From: Mesostigma viride
Taxonomy: Eukaryota; Streptophyta; Mesostigmatophyceae; Mesostigmatales; Mesostigmataceae
Assembly (NCBI GenBank): GCA_009746045.1
Contig: RPFO01000130.1
Span: forward strand, 395,808-459,807
Direction of reading: 5' to 3'
Length of the DNA: 64,000 nucleotides
Shown one piece after another: positions 21,100 to 30,420 of this stretch. The notes under the pieces were generated by a model. The model was not told the DNA's origin, did no database searches, and saw only the letters and a program-made list of their open reading frames with translations. The first letter of the stretch is position 1, and each line of letters opens with the position of its first letter. Both the position numbers and the translations under genes were made by a program.

Positions 21100-21555
21100 A
21101 GTTGAGCCAGGTGGCTCATATGCAATGGATGCCACTATAATACAGATTAGTACAGCGTTGAAAGAATTAGTATTGGCATCCGCATAACAGTACAGTAGTA
21201 GAAGCCAGTCAGCTGCTAAGGATCGGAATATGTCCTTGGTAGTTGTGCTGCTTCTGGTGCGACGTCAGAATAACCTACGCCGTACAATCGTATCTAGCGC
21301 AAAGTCTTTGTATGCGCCAAGTATCTGCAGTACCAAATAGTTGGTTGCTGCAAGTGTTTCTAGAAGGATCTATTCCACGTAAGTCATTGACGTGGATTCG
21401 TTGACGCAATCAATTGCGCGTTGACGAGAGTGAAAGCGAACGCAATATATTCAATTGCTGTGCGTAAAGTCATTAACGAAGTTGAATACGAAAGCAAAGA
21501 ACATATGTGTGTGTGTTTTCAATTACAAAGCATCAAAACTTGTTCCAGCATAACT
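21100..21555 (+). repeat. Copia-B 5' LTR
   Basis: 456 bp, preceded by CCTAG at 21095-21099. The termini AGTT/AACT form a 4-bp inverted pair. It should carry the promoter; no clear TATA box stands out. The base after the LTR begins TGTATTGAG, the expected place of the primer-binding site, which I could not match to a tRNA. Confidence 0.95.
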
Positions 21556-21614
21556 TGTATTGAGATTTGTGTTTACACCATCGACATAACATCGCCTACT
21601 TTTCAATTTTTTCA

Positions 21615-22700
21615 ATGGAGTCTGATCGTCGCTCTTCTAGCCCTGCTGACAGTGGTGACGAAAAGCGTAGACACCACCGGCCTTCGGACAGTGATGAGGA
21701 AGGGCCAGAAAAAAAGCGGGCGGAAAAGATATCAAATCTCAAGGCGATGCACGACTTGCGAGGCAACATACCAGCTCCTATTTCTAGACGCCCCTCGCTG
21801 AACGAGCGGCAGGCTTTTGTACATAAGATGGTGGCCCTGGTGGAGCTGATGGAGGAGTTGAAGATAGAGAAGCCGCTGGAATTTCTTCGGTCCACGCGTT
21901 TGTACGACTCGTCAGCAAACCTGAGGTTTTTCAAGCTGCTCGAGAGGGGAGCAAACAACAAGGCGCCCCTCGATTGGTTTCTGAAGGAGGTAATTCGTCT
22001 TTTCCAGCCGAAGCAGGAGGATTTACTGATGGAGCACCTCGGTAATTTCGTCGGCTGGATGTGCCCTCCGGGGTGTGATCGCTTGGAGAACTTCCGGGAG
22101 TACTGCGATATGCTGGACGAGAGTATAATTCCGTGGGATCCGGCAGTCCAGCTTATTCAATGGGTCCGGGCGGCGGATTTTAGCCCGGAGGAGCGGACGT
22201 GCGTCATGTCCCAGTTGAGCGGTTGCTTGGCTGACCTGGTCGAGGGTCGTCGTCGCTTGGAGACGCTGTTGAGCGGATCGAAGCTGGCCGATCTGACTGC
22301 CAGAACTGCAAAGGTAAGCAAGGTGAGTGAGTCCCCTGCTAACATGCAGTCTTTGGCAGCCGAGGTCAACCGTATGCACACGTTGCTGGGTCGCTTGTCC
22401 GTTCCTGCTCAAGGGTCGCAGCTGGCTGTGTGCACTTTTTGCGGCAAGTCTGGCCATGCAGCAGCTGTGTGCAGGTCAAGACAGAAGCAAGCTGGCTGCA
22501 ACTACTGTGGAAAGCCCGGTCATATGGAGGACGTGTGCAGATTCAAGAAGAGGATCATTCATCCAGTTTCCAACAACCCGGCGGGTCGCCCACCTGCTCC
22601 TCAAGGGCGGGCCTGCTGGAAGTGTGGTCGTCTTGGGCATCTCTCCAAGAAGTGCCCCAGCCACAAGAATCCCAGCCCCAAGGATGAGCAGAAAAATTAG
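21615..22700 (+). CDS. gag: Copia-B Gag
   Basis: I start at the ATG at 21615 (MESDRRSSSPADSGDEKRRH); the frame is open upstream, but without an ATG. 361 residues. A charged N-terminus is followed by an alpha-helical capsid-like region and three CCHC knuckles: CTFCGKSGHAAAVC, CNYCGKPGHMEDVC and CWKCGRLGHLSKKC, each C-x2-C-x4-H-x4-C. Three knuckles are more than the usual one or two. It forms particles and packages RNA. Confidence 0.93.
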   Translation: MESDRRSSSPADSGDEKRRHHRPSDSDEEGPEKKRAEKISNLKAMHDLRGNIPAPISRRPSLNERQAFVHKMVALVELMEELKIEKPLEFLRSTRLYDSSANLRFFKLLERGANNKAPLDWFLKEVIRLFQPKQEDLLMEHLGNFVGWMCPPGCDRLENFREYCDMLDESIIPWDPAVQLIQWVRAADFSPEERTCVMSQLSGCLADLVEGRRRLETLLSGSKLADLTARTAKVSKVSESPANMQSLAAEVNRMHTLLGRLSVPAQGSQLAVCTFCGKSGHAAAVCRSRQKQAGCNYCGKPGHMEDVCRFKKRIIHPVSNNPAGRPPAPQGRACWKCGRLGHLSKKCPSHKNPSPKDEQKN

Positions 22701-25700
22701 ATGCCCTGTCAAGTCCTGATGTGACTGTGCCTTGCACCGGGCTTGCACAGGAAGATGTTACAAATGCGGACGAGGTCCAAGGGGGGCCCCATGGGGACGG
22801 GACCCCATATGTATCACAGCCTGAACTGATCTCAGACAAGCAATGTTCTTGGGCACATGGGAACCCTTATGCTGTACTCTGTCACGATGATGATGACTCA
22901 ACCAAGGGAATACTGGCTGAGGTGAATGAACCAGCTGGTGCTGCAACAGCTGATGATCAATACTGCTTGCCTGAATGCAATAATAACAAAATAAATAATT
23001 TTCCAGTCCTGGCTGATTGTCAGGCTGAAGGGATTGACATTTCCCACACTGAGTTGGCCAAGAAATTGCATGTTATTTGTGGCCATGGGTCTAATGCCTT
23101 GCCCCTGTGTGCTAAGTTGAGAAGCAAGGGGTTGGTAAGTGCATTGAGGCAAGTTATGGCCAAGTGTGGATGTACCCAGCTGGCCAATAGACCACCTCGT
23201 TATCACACGAAAACCCCACCTGTGGAGAGAGGACATATACAAGTGGATATCCTCTTCTTCTCAGGATGGAAGCACTTGCCGTATATCATGGCAGTGGATG
23301 AGTGGTCTAGATATAAGGCCTTAGAGCCTATGGTCTCCATGCATAAAGAACACTTATATGTGGCTATGCAGTTAGTGCTAGCACATTTTCCTGTGATTAC
23401 CCACGTGCAAACTGACCTTCAATTCAGGCCCCTTCAGCAGGTGGCCGGATCTTCTGGATTGGAGTTCCTTGTGTTCGTGGGCCGAGAGGATCATGAGGCT
23501 CAAGGGAAGATCAATAAAATGGCCAGTGAAGTCAAGAAGTTACAGGCATCCGGTGACTACCCGGGGTTGCTCAAAACTAATTACCTGGATAGGACGGCTG
23601 CTTGTAGGGCCCTTGAATCAACTTTAAATGAGGGCAGAGTGTTGAGGATCCCATTTACTGATCTATGGGTGACTCCTAAGGGCCTGAATTATTCTTTGTA
23701 CCCTGAATCCACGATGAAAGCCTGGAATCAATATTTAAATGATGAGCATCTCAGGCTGAAGAGAAAAGATAGATATCGGGGTTCCATGAATTTTAACCAA
23801 GGTCAGGCTGTATGGGTCTATAAGGAGGGACCTCCTCTCAAGAGGGGGAAATGGGAAGGCCCTGCTGTTATTAAGGACCTCCAGGTAGACCAGAAAACTG
23901 CTGATGTGGAACGTGATGGAAGGGTCTACCACGTATCTTGGCACAGGATCAAACCAGTCTTGCCCGATGTAGATGTGTTGGGCCCAAATAATAAGAACAA
24001 TCCGGGCAATGAAGAACTGGTCGTCCCATCAGTACGTCAAGAGGTAAACCAAGCGAAGCCAAGCCAAACCCAACTCGGCGGTCTGCTACCCACATGGCAA
24101 GAGGCAATGCAGGGGGGACCATCTGAATCTGATCTGACCGGTGTACAACGGGATGACGAACAGATGAGGGTTGCTTTGTCCTGCCCTATGACTGCATCTC
24201 ATGGAGGGAGTTTTGTAGAGCCGGGGTGTGGCATTGCACTCCCTGCGGGGGCCACAATAGGTGAAGAGGCAAAGCTAAGTGAGGCTGTATCTCTTAAGAG
24301 GAAGGTTATGGATTTAACCCCTGGTGAGCCACAGTTGGCTAAGAATTCAGCCAAGTGTGAATGCCCGATTGCAACTCCTCCTTATTGCAATCAGGAAGGA
24401 GCCATCAATGGTTCTGCCCCAGAACATGGCCCATTGGGTGGACTGCAGCCATCCAAGAGGCAGAAATTCTCTCTGTCTAATGTTGTTAAGTATTTGCAGC
24501 GCCCTAAGGTGGCATTGTTAAATGTCCCTAAGGAAGATATCCTTCTTATCAACGGGTTCGCAGTGGACAGCCAGGCAGAGGTATCCATTATCAGTCCCGA
24601 AGATATAGAGGGTTATACTATCCTTCCCAGTAAATGGAAACGTATACAAGATTTTAATGGGAAAGTTGCCTACCCCGTGATAGGTGAAATCCATGTCCCT
24701 CTACTTGGTACCTTAACTCCTATTTGCGTAATAGAGGGATATGATGGACCAATCATTATTGGTCAGCCGTTTCTCCTGCAAAAGGGTGTCAGTTTGTATG
24801 AAGGGAAGGAGCTCCGTCGGGAGGGATGTAACCCAATTCCCCTCAATAACTTTACCTGCCAATTGCCATTGGCGCGTGTGGCGGATGCTATGTGGAGCTC
24901 AACCCCTAAGGTGGCATCAATAGCAGGAAGTAAGTGGGCTAAGGTTCCCCCTGCCAAGGAGCTTATTACTCCTACTGCTTTGGACCCGTCTTCGCTTGGC
25001 TTGAGTTTCCATAGTTTGGCAAACAAAAGTCAAGTGAAGTGGCCGCAACTCTGTGAGGAGTGCTCTACTTATGAAGGATTGGAAGGGTGGAGATCAGCCA
25101 TGAATAAAAGCTTGGACGAATGGTTCGAGCTTAACTGCTTTGAGCCCACTAATGAAATGCCTCCAGATGCACAAATGCTTCGCCTCAAACTCACCTTGAA
25201 GAAGAAACAGGTGAAAGATGAAAAGCCGATCCCTCATGTGAGACCAGTCTTGAACCAATTTCATGGAACGAGTGACATGACCAAGGAAGAGTTGTATACC
25301 CCAGGTCTGTCGCACATAGCATTTAGGCTGGTACTCTGTATTTTACTGGGTGCCTTGAACAAGGGCCTAGCATACCTGGCTGCAGTAATGGACTTTACCA
25401 GAGCGTTTCTGCACAGCAGTCAGAAGGTGGCTGAGAATCTCTGGAAAGGCCACAGACCCCTCTTCGTAAGGACGCCAAAGTTCTGGCTCCCCGAAGTTCA
25501 TGCCAAGTATATGAAGATCCTAAAAGGGGTAGAAGGTCTGACCAGTAGTCCAGCTATCTGGAGGAAGACATTGGAGCCATTCCTGACAGGATTGGGCTTC
25601 ACTGTGAGTACATTATGTCCTAGCCTGTTCGTAAGAAAGGCTAAAGGAAATCCTGCAGTGCTAATGCTACATGGGGATGATACCTTCCATATGGGAGAGG

Positions 25701-26593
25701 CAGACTGGGTTCACAATATTCATGCCCAAGCTAACGCAACCTTCCCCGTTGGAAAAAGAATAGATCTAACATTTCGGCAATCTGTACCCTACTGTGGCAT
25801 GGATCTAACCCTGTTCAAGAACGAGACAGGATGGCATCTTAAGATGCAACTTTCTAAGGCTTATAAGGATAACCTTCTTAACAGCCTTAAAGAGTTGGGA
25901 CGCCTTACGCCCAATGATTGCCCCAAGTTACGGGGAAAGCTGGGCTGGATGGCAGTTACCATAAGTCCTGACTTGGCGGTCATTGCTCGAATGCCTGATG
26001 ACATTTTAATAAAGATGGGGGTTAAGAATCTGATAAAATACATTGAGAACTCACCTCCACTTGTATTATCAGGCATTGACTGGGAAAAACCCATTCAAAT
26101 TATCACATACTCTGATAGCAGCCAAGAATCTCGCAAGATTGACAAACTCAGGGCGAGGGCTGCTGGGGTCGTGACCGTCGCTAATGCTGCAGGTGTTCCC
26201 TCTGTGGTGGCCTGGTATAGCTATCTGCAGAGAAGAGTCTTTGAGGGCATTGATACTGCAGAATGCAGGGCCTATGCTGAGGCTGTTCGCACATCAATGT
26301 ATGTTCGCGAACTCCTTCATTGGATTCTTCAAGCCACAACTGCTCTGCAGTCTTCTATCACTGTCCTATGTGATAACTTGCATGTGGTCAGCTTCATGAA
26401 CAAGGACAGTGCTGCCAGCCCTGACTTAGACTACATCGTAGCCAAGGAACTGAGCCAAGGCGTCAAAACCCAGCACATCGAGGGTCGACTCAATGTTGCT
26501 GATGCCCTGAGCAAAACCTTTACCAAGGCTGTGGCAGCCTATGGTCTGCTTAGGGAGCTCATGAGTGGGCGTGGTCCCCTTAACATGGGCTAA
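22688..26593 (+). CDS. pol: Copia-B Pol: integrase, protease, RT, RNase H in that order
   Basis: The frame is -1 to gag and open from 22688. It has no early ATG, so Gag-Pol by -1 shift at GAAAAATTAG (22691-22700) or a reinitiation is needed. Residues counted from 22721: integrase about 100-420 (LHVICGHGS, KTPPVERGHIQVDILFF, VQTDLQFRPL, FVGREDHEAQGKI, GKWEGPAVI); aspartic protease about 600-680 (FAVDSQAEVSIISP, PIIIGQPFLL; DSQ in place of DSG/DTG); RT about 780-1080 (VMDFTRAFLHS, and LHGDDTFHMG in place of the copia YVDD); RNase H about 1125-1280 (TYSDSSQE, AECRAYAEA, VLCDNLHVV, VADALSKTF). Protease after integrase differs from both the copia and gypsy orders. Confidence 0.93.
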   Translation, partial: AEKLDALSSPDVTVPCTGLAQEDVTNADEVQGGPHGDGTPYVSQPELISDKQCSWAHGNPYAVLCHDDDDSTKGILAEVNEPAGAATADDQYCLPECNNNKINNFPVLADCQAEGIDISHTELAKKLHVICGHGSNALPLCAKLRSKGLVSALRQVMAKCGCTQLANRPPRYHTKTPPVERGHIQVDILFFSGWKHLPYIMAVDEWSRYKALEPMVSMHKEHLYVAMQLVLAHFPVITHVQTDLQFRPLQQVAGSSGLEFLVFVGREDHEAQGKINKMASEVKKLQASGDYPGLLKTNYLDRTAACRALESTLNEGRVLRIPFTDLWVTPKGLNYSLYPESTMKAWNQYLNDEHLRLKRKDRYRGSMNFNQGQAVWVYKEGPPLKRGKWEGPAVIKDLQVDQKTADVERDGRVYHVSWHRIKPVLPDVDVLGPNNKNNPGNEELVVPSVRQEVNQAKPSQTQLGGLLPTWQEAMQGGPSESDLTGVQRDDEQMRVALSCPMTASHGGSFVEPGCGIALPAGATIGEEAKLSEAVSLKRKVMDLTPGEPQLAKNSAKCECPIATPPYCNQEGAINGSAPEHGPLGGLQPSKRQKFSLSNVVKYLQRPKVALLNVPKEDILLINGFAVDSQAEVSIISPEDIEGYTILPSKWKRIQDFNGKVAYPVIGEIHVPLLGTLTPICVIEGYDGPIIIGQPFLLQKGVSLYEGKELRREGCNPIPLNNFTCQLPLARVADAMWSSTPKVASIAGSKWAKVPPAKELITPTALDPSSLGLSFHSLANKSQVKWPQLCEECSTYEGLEGWRSAMNKSLDEWFELNCFEPTNEMPPDAQMLRLKLTLKKKQVKDEKPIPHVRPVLNQFHGTSDMTKEELYTPGLSHIAFRLVLCILLGALNKGLAYLAAVMDFTRAFLHSSQKVAENLWKGHRPLFVRTPKFWLPEVHAKYMKILKGVEGLTSSPAIWRKTLEPFLTGLGFTVSTLCPSLFVRKAKGNPAVLMLHGDDTFHMGEADWVHNIHAQANATFPVGKRIDLTFRQSVPYCGMDLTLFKNETGWHLKMQLSKAYKDNLLNSLKELGRLTPNDCPKLRGKLGWMAVTISPDLAVIARMPDDILIKMGVKNLIKYIENSPPLVLSGIDWEKPIQIITYSDSSQESRKIDKLRARAAGVVTVANAAGVPSVVAWYSYLQRRVFEGIDTAECRAYAEAVRTSMYVRELLHWILQATTALQSSITVLCDNLHVVSFMNKDSAASPDLDYIVAKELSQGVKTQHIEGRLNVADALSKTFTKAVAAYGLLRELMSGRGPLNMG

Positions 26594-26850
26594 GTCACGA
26601 CCAGCCGTGGGCCTTGCCTAATGCCCCTGCGGATAGGTTTTTATCCCTTGAGGTTTTCCCTATCAACGGTTTGGCCGTCTCCTCCTGGACTAAGGTTTTG
26701 CATTCCAGAAGCGTGCCGAAGTCCAGTTCAGGAAAGCAGCTTCACTAGATGTGAAAATAAGCCCGTCAATTGATGCGGCCGATAGGGGTTTAAACACCTC
26801 TCAATACATCACATTTGCCGGTCTTATTTCACACTTGAAAAGTGGGCTGG
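26594..26850 (+). other. Copia-B 3' untranslated region with polypurine tract
   Basis: 257 bp between the pol stop and the 3' LTR. The purine-rich GAAAAGTGGG shortly before 26851 is the likely plus-strand primer. A dyad GAAATAAGACC/GGTCTTATTTCAC-like pair flanks the middle (about 26750 and 26820), possibly a hairpin in the transcript end. Confidence 0.5.
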
Positions 26851-27306
26851 AGTTGAGCCAGGTGGCTCATATGCAATGGATGCCACTATAATACAGATTA
26901 GTACAGCGTTGAAAGAATTAGTATTGGCATCCGCATAACAGTACAGTAGTAGAAGCCAGTCAGCTGCTAAGGATCGGAATATGTCCTTGGTAGTTGTGCT
27001 GCTTCTGGTGCGACGTCAGAATAACCTACGCCGTACAATCGTATCTAGCGCAAAGTCTTTGTATGCGCCAAGTATCTGCAGTACCAAATAGTTGGTTGCT
27101 GCAAGTGTTTCTAGAAGGATCTATTCCACGTAAGTCATTGACGTGGATTCGTTGACGCAATCAATTGCGCGTTGACGAGAGTGAAAGCGAACGCAATATA
27201 TTCAATTGCTGTGCGTAAAGTCATTAACGAAGTTGAATACGAAAGCAAAGAACATATGTGTGTGTGTTTTCAATTACAAAGCATCAAAACTTGTTCCAGC
27301 ATAACT
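26851..27306 (+). repeat. Copia-B 3' LTR
   Basis: 456 bp, the same as 21100-21555 wherever I compared, followed by the second CCTAG (27307-27311). Confidence 0.95.
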
Positions 27307-27321
27307 CCTAGGGCTCTAGAG

Positions 27322-28386
27322 TTACTCAACTAGCCCACCCAGCCCTGCGTTGTCACACACGATGGGCTCCCCCAGGAGTGCCACGATTGTAGCCCAGTCC
27401 TCCCGCACCGCCTGATGTGGGCTGTCACCCGCCACAACGTTCTCAAACAGATACGCAGGCGGATGGGGCTGACGCGACTGCAACAGTCCCACCACACGCA
27501 ACAGTTCCCAGAACAGCGCGCTACGTGGATCGGCTAGCCCCCGCCCTTGCCCTGCCTGGCTCAGGCCCTGGCACTCCCAACCCGCAATTACCAAGTCGAT
27601 GGCATGATGCCTGCGCAACAACTGCTGCACGTGCACCTCACCGATGGCTCGGATATCTTGAGGACATTCCCCAAACGGGTCACGCCATGCTGATGGCGGA
27701 AACTGCGCGGGATACTCTCGCGACAACACGCCACAGTGACTGAAGTACACCTGACGCGCCTTGTGCGATGGCTCTACCGCGATGAGTTTACGGCACACGC
27801 CGCCTGCGGCCAAAAAGCCTGCAATGCCCCCTCCGATCCCCGCAAACAGTTCCAACACTACCGCACCCTTGGCAAAATCAGGGGCCTGCGGTAAAATTGC
27901 AGCAGAAAAATTACCTTGGGCCTCAGAGACACCCGGTTGCACCAAAGTGAGGCCATGGCTGGCCATCTGAGGAATGGTGATGACGGCTTCAGTCACCCGC
28001 TTGCGCATAGCCAGCTGCCGCGTGGACGTCACAGCATCCAGCGACCACTGCGTGCGCATCTTGGCAATGCTCGCCGTTGGCTGAGGCAGCACCGTCCGAT
28101 GCTTGTCCCACGCCGATGAGCCCGCCGCCCGTACTTCCACCATGCTGACCTCCACCACGCCCGCAGCCGCGGAAGGGTTGAGGCGTGCAGCCCCGGCTGA
28201 AGAACTGAAGCATGAGACCGGCACACTGGCCCGCTTCAGGCCAGCCCCATCCCAATCAGGGATGTAAGATGCCTCCTCCGCCCTATAGTCCACCTGAACC
28301 ATGGCGCGAGCAAGGACATCCACCCCGAGTAGTGCGGAATATCCACACTTGTTGACTAGTTGATGAAAAATCCTGTGTGATGCAGG
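27322..28386 (-). CDS. Gypsy-2 protease end fused to N-terminal half of a C5-cytosine DNA methyltransferase
   Basis: The frame is open from 28386. It begins with a retropepsin-like end (CGYSALLGVDVLARA; compare LLGxDxL), then a linker of about 120 residues. The methyltransferase core follows: motif I LELFAGIGGG, motif II AVEPSHKARQ, motif IV AGWECQGLSQAG with the catalytic Cys (ECQ where PCQ is usual), and motif VI FENVV. The frame stops right after CDNAGLGG, before the motif VIII arginines, where Copia-A begins. The enzyme would transfer methyl from S-adenosylmethionine to cytosine. This copy is inactive because it is split. Fused methyltransferases are known in retrotransposons of dinoflagellates and charophytes. 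Confidence 0.9.
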   Translation of the reverse strand, partial: PASHRIFHQLVNKCGYSALLGVDVLARAMVQVDYRAEEASYIPDWDGAGLKRASVPVSCFSSSAGAARLNPSAAAGVVEVSMVEVRAAGSSAWDKHRTVLPQPTASIAKMRTQWSLDAVTSTRQLAMRKRVTEAVITIPQMASHGLTLVQPGVSEAQGNFSAAILPQAPDFAKGAVVLELFAGIGGGIAGFLAAGGVCRKLIAVEPSHKARQVYFSHCGVLSREYPAQFPPSAWRDPFGECPQDIRAIGEVHVQQLLRRHHAIDLVIAGWECQGLSQAGQGRGLADPRSALFWELLRVVGLLQSRQPHPPAYLFENVVAGDSPHQAVREDWATIVALLGEPIVCDNAGLGGLVE

Positions 28387-28439
28387 TCACGGACATACTT
28401 GGCCGCCGACCTCATGACAGGCAATTCCGTAGCCAGCCA

Positions 28440-28935
28440 GGTGTAGAATAAAACCATGATGCTTTATATATTTGGAAAGCAACCAAACCATTCACATTTA
28501 ATTTCAAAAGACATCGACAAGAATACAAGTGTTGTCTAGTCGTATAATGTCGTACTTGTGCGTCACTGTCCAAATAAGGCTAAGCGGTTCTTGATAACCT
28601 AGCAGGCCTCGGGTGACGCCACACTGCTCCGCTTGGCTTACGGCTGGCAGTGTCCTTTAGCGCCCCCTATCCTGTCTACCTATCCCGCTTACCCCAGCTA
28701 TGGCTCACTGGCCAACGACGACCGGGTTCCTTCCCGAGTCTCGCCCACAATACACACATCATCTTGACGAAACCAAACAGTTATCACTTCCGTCAACCAA
28801 TCTCATGACAATTACTCATTGCAACCACTCTCGGGGGCTGCTCCGGATTGTTCCACTATTAAACCCCTTGACGACAACACCAAGTTGTGAGGGAGAGTAA
28901 CGAGCGAACAACGACCACCATGGCCGCTGCTGTGC
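28440..28935 (-). repeat. Diverged copy of the Q repeat family
   Basis: The minus strand shares with 41096-41609 and 42526-43043 the start CCATGGTGGTCGTTGTTCG, then CTCCCTCACAACT, GGAGCAGCCCCCG, GTCGTCGTTGG and a TTGGTTGCTTT/ATAAAGCAT end. It is clearly diverged. It marks the point where Gypsy-2 is lost on its 5' side. Confidence 0.75.
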
Positions 28936-29347
28936 TCCTAAATACCTCCAAAAATCCCGGCATCCATGCGCTGTCGCATTTGCCAGCAAGCCGCCTGACG
29001 TGCAGTTAGATTGCCAGCAAAATGCAGAGCAAGTCTGTTCGACAGCCACGTGCGAGCCAGCACACCGCACACTACGATCTGCGTATCTAGCTTTGTCCGA
29101 TGGACTGAACATCATTCCGTCTGGACAATACAACAGATTCGTAACTGCCAAATGTCACGCACCGGAATATTGCGCAAGCCACCAAGGCTTTGCGCCCCAA
29201 AGTCTTGCGCCTAAACCTAAGTCAGGTCACCTAAGACTGTCACTCTAGAAATTCAGGCCTTTCCGGCGCGGCGCTCCACACCGGCCCAAGGAACAAAGCC
29301 TGCGGCCTACTGAATCGGAACCAACCAAACGTCGGTAACGATTCCGA
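28936..29347. other. Non-coding, probably U3-like part of the Q-family copy
   Basis: No domain seen. On the minus strand a TATA-like GGTATTTAGGAG lies about 20 bp before the Q start, the same relation as in the 42-kb copy. It differs in sequence from region P (33595-34079). Confidence 0.4.
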
Positions 29348-30349
29348 TTACGGCAACCGCGTAACTTCTTGAGTGTACGGACGTAAATGATCACGGACGT
29401 GACAGCCAGCCACCTTCCACCCTCCTGACCCCTGGCTCTCCACTAGGAGCATTGCTGCCACCACCCTCATGAGATACTCTACCCCAGCCAACTCCCCGGC
29501 TGCCGGCCCCAACTCCTTGAAGAGTGTGTCCATGGCCAGGGCGATGTTCATGACCACCTTCCTGCTTTCCTGGTTCCTCCACCCCCCTTGGCGAGTAGCC
29601 ATGATCCAACTCTTTATCCCCCCTCCATTGTCGTTGGCATCCTCGAGCACCTCGGGGAGCACTCTCTCTTGCACCCTCCAATTCACCACTTGTGCTCGAG
29701 TGGGCAGCGTCACCCCTTTGGTCTTTTTCGGCTTCCTGGAAGCCCCATCTGCCCCGGCCAGCGCATCCTTCAATTTCGTCAGGAAATCCTCTTCCTCGGA
29801 CTCCTCCTCCTCCTCCTCTACTTTGCCCGCCTGCCCCTGCTTGCCAATAATAGCCGCCAGCTCCAAGAGCTGCTCCCTCACATCCCCCGCGGCCTTTCCC
29901 TTGCTCGGGGCTGGGCTTCCGACTTTTTTCGTCCCCTTTTTCGCCCCTTTCGTGGGCCGGCGTGGTGGCTGCATCTCCTCTTCGTCCGAGTCCGCCAAGT
30001 CCCGGGCGCTTTGGAGGGCTGCCACTAGCGCTTCGTTTGGGTCCGCTGCTGCCAGAATTTCAGGCCCGTCCACGTGGTCGACCAGCAGTCCAACGACGGA
30101 CTCCAGCTGGGTCGCAGACCACCGGCTGACAGTAGTTACCCAGTCGGTCCCGAGGACCGCCTCAAAGGCAGCGCACACTTCAGGCAGGCCCGAGCAAGTG
30201 GAGAGCTCCTGATGGAGCCTTTTCTTCTGCGTCGGCCAGCCTAGTCGGCCCTTTCCCGTCTGTTTAGTAGCTGTCGGCACCTCGGGATTAGCTTTCGGTA
30301 ATTGCTTCCCAGCACCTGTCGAACCTGGCTTCCGCCCGGGCTTCGGCAT
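29348..30349 (-). CDS. Gag-like ORF of a second PAT-like element
   Basis: 333 residues from an ATG (MPKPGRKPGSTGAG). Basic N-terminus, an acidic low-complexity stretch (EEEEEESEEED) near residue 185, then a helical C-terminal region (VMNIALAMDTLFKELG). No zinc knuckle. It follows, on the minus strand, a copy of the A repeat found at the 3' end of the PAT-like element, which places it as the first ORF of that family. The RT-recombinase ORF of this copy is absent. I recognise no domain; the gag call rests on position. Confidence 0.6.
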   Translation of the reverse strand: MPKPGRKPGSTGAGKQLPKANPEVPTATKQTGKGRLGWPTQKKRLHQELSTCSGLPEVCAAFEAVLGTDWVTTVSRWSATQLESVVGLLVDHVDGPEILAAADPNEALVAALQSARDLADSDEEEMQPPRRPTKGAKKGTKKVGSPAPSKGKAAGDVREQLLELAAIIGKQGQAGKVEEEEEESEEEDFLTKLKDALAGADGASRKPKKTKGVTLPTRAQVVNWRVQERVLPEVLEDANDNGGGIKSWIMATRQGGWRNQESRKVVMNIALAMDTLFKELGPAAGELAGVEYLMRVVAAMLLVESQGSGGWKVAGCHVRDHLRPYTQEVTRLP

Positions 30350-30420
30350 CCCAGCCGCTTTGCAGAAAGGAATTCCGGGCGTCAGCTACGCTGCCCCTGA
30401 CCCCTGTCGCCGCCTTCGTT

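Larger units (their letters stand above)
21100..27306 (+). mobile_element. Copia-clade LTR retrotransposon Copia-B, complete and recent
   Basis: Two 456-bp LTRs (21100-21555, 26851-27306) look identical by eye. They start AGTT and end AACT in place of the usual TG...CA. They are flanked by the 5-bp duplication CCTAG (21095-21099 and 27307-27311). Gag and pol are both open over their full lengths. Identical LTRs and intact ORFs point to a very recent insertion. The target is the 5' end of Copia-A. Confidence 0.95.
17824..27335 (-). mobile_element. Copia-clade element Copia-A inside the methyltransferase, itself split by Copia-B
   Basis: The minus strand shows AGTTGAG at about 27324-27330, the same start as the Copia-B LTR (AGTTGAGCC). 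It lies right after the truncated methyltransferase frame. After removing Copia-B comes a ~340-bp leader, then a gag-integrase ORF. The integrase belongs to the same family as that of Copia-B. Protease, RT, RNase H and 3' LTR of Copia-A are missing, so a deletion has joined its middle to the methyltransferase C-terminus. I found no exact target duplication. Confidence 0.7.
13735..28386 (-). mobile_element. Ty3/gypsy element with DNA methyltransferase and PHD finger (Gypsy-2), interrupted
   Basis: Reading the minus strand and skipping the nested elements (about 17824-27335), the order is protease end, C5-methyltransferase, RT, RNase H, integrase, PHD finger. Methyltransferase motifs I, IV and VI lie at 27322-28323; motifs VIII-X lie at 17335-17823, directly upstream of the RT. 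Neither half is complete alone, and the break falls just before the motif VIII arginines. Gag and the 5' LTR are not found; a repeat copy begins at 28440. Several frame breaks show the copy is dead. Confidence 0.85.
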
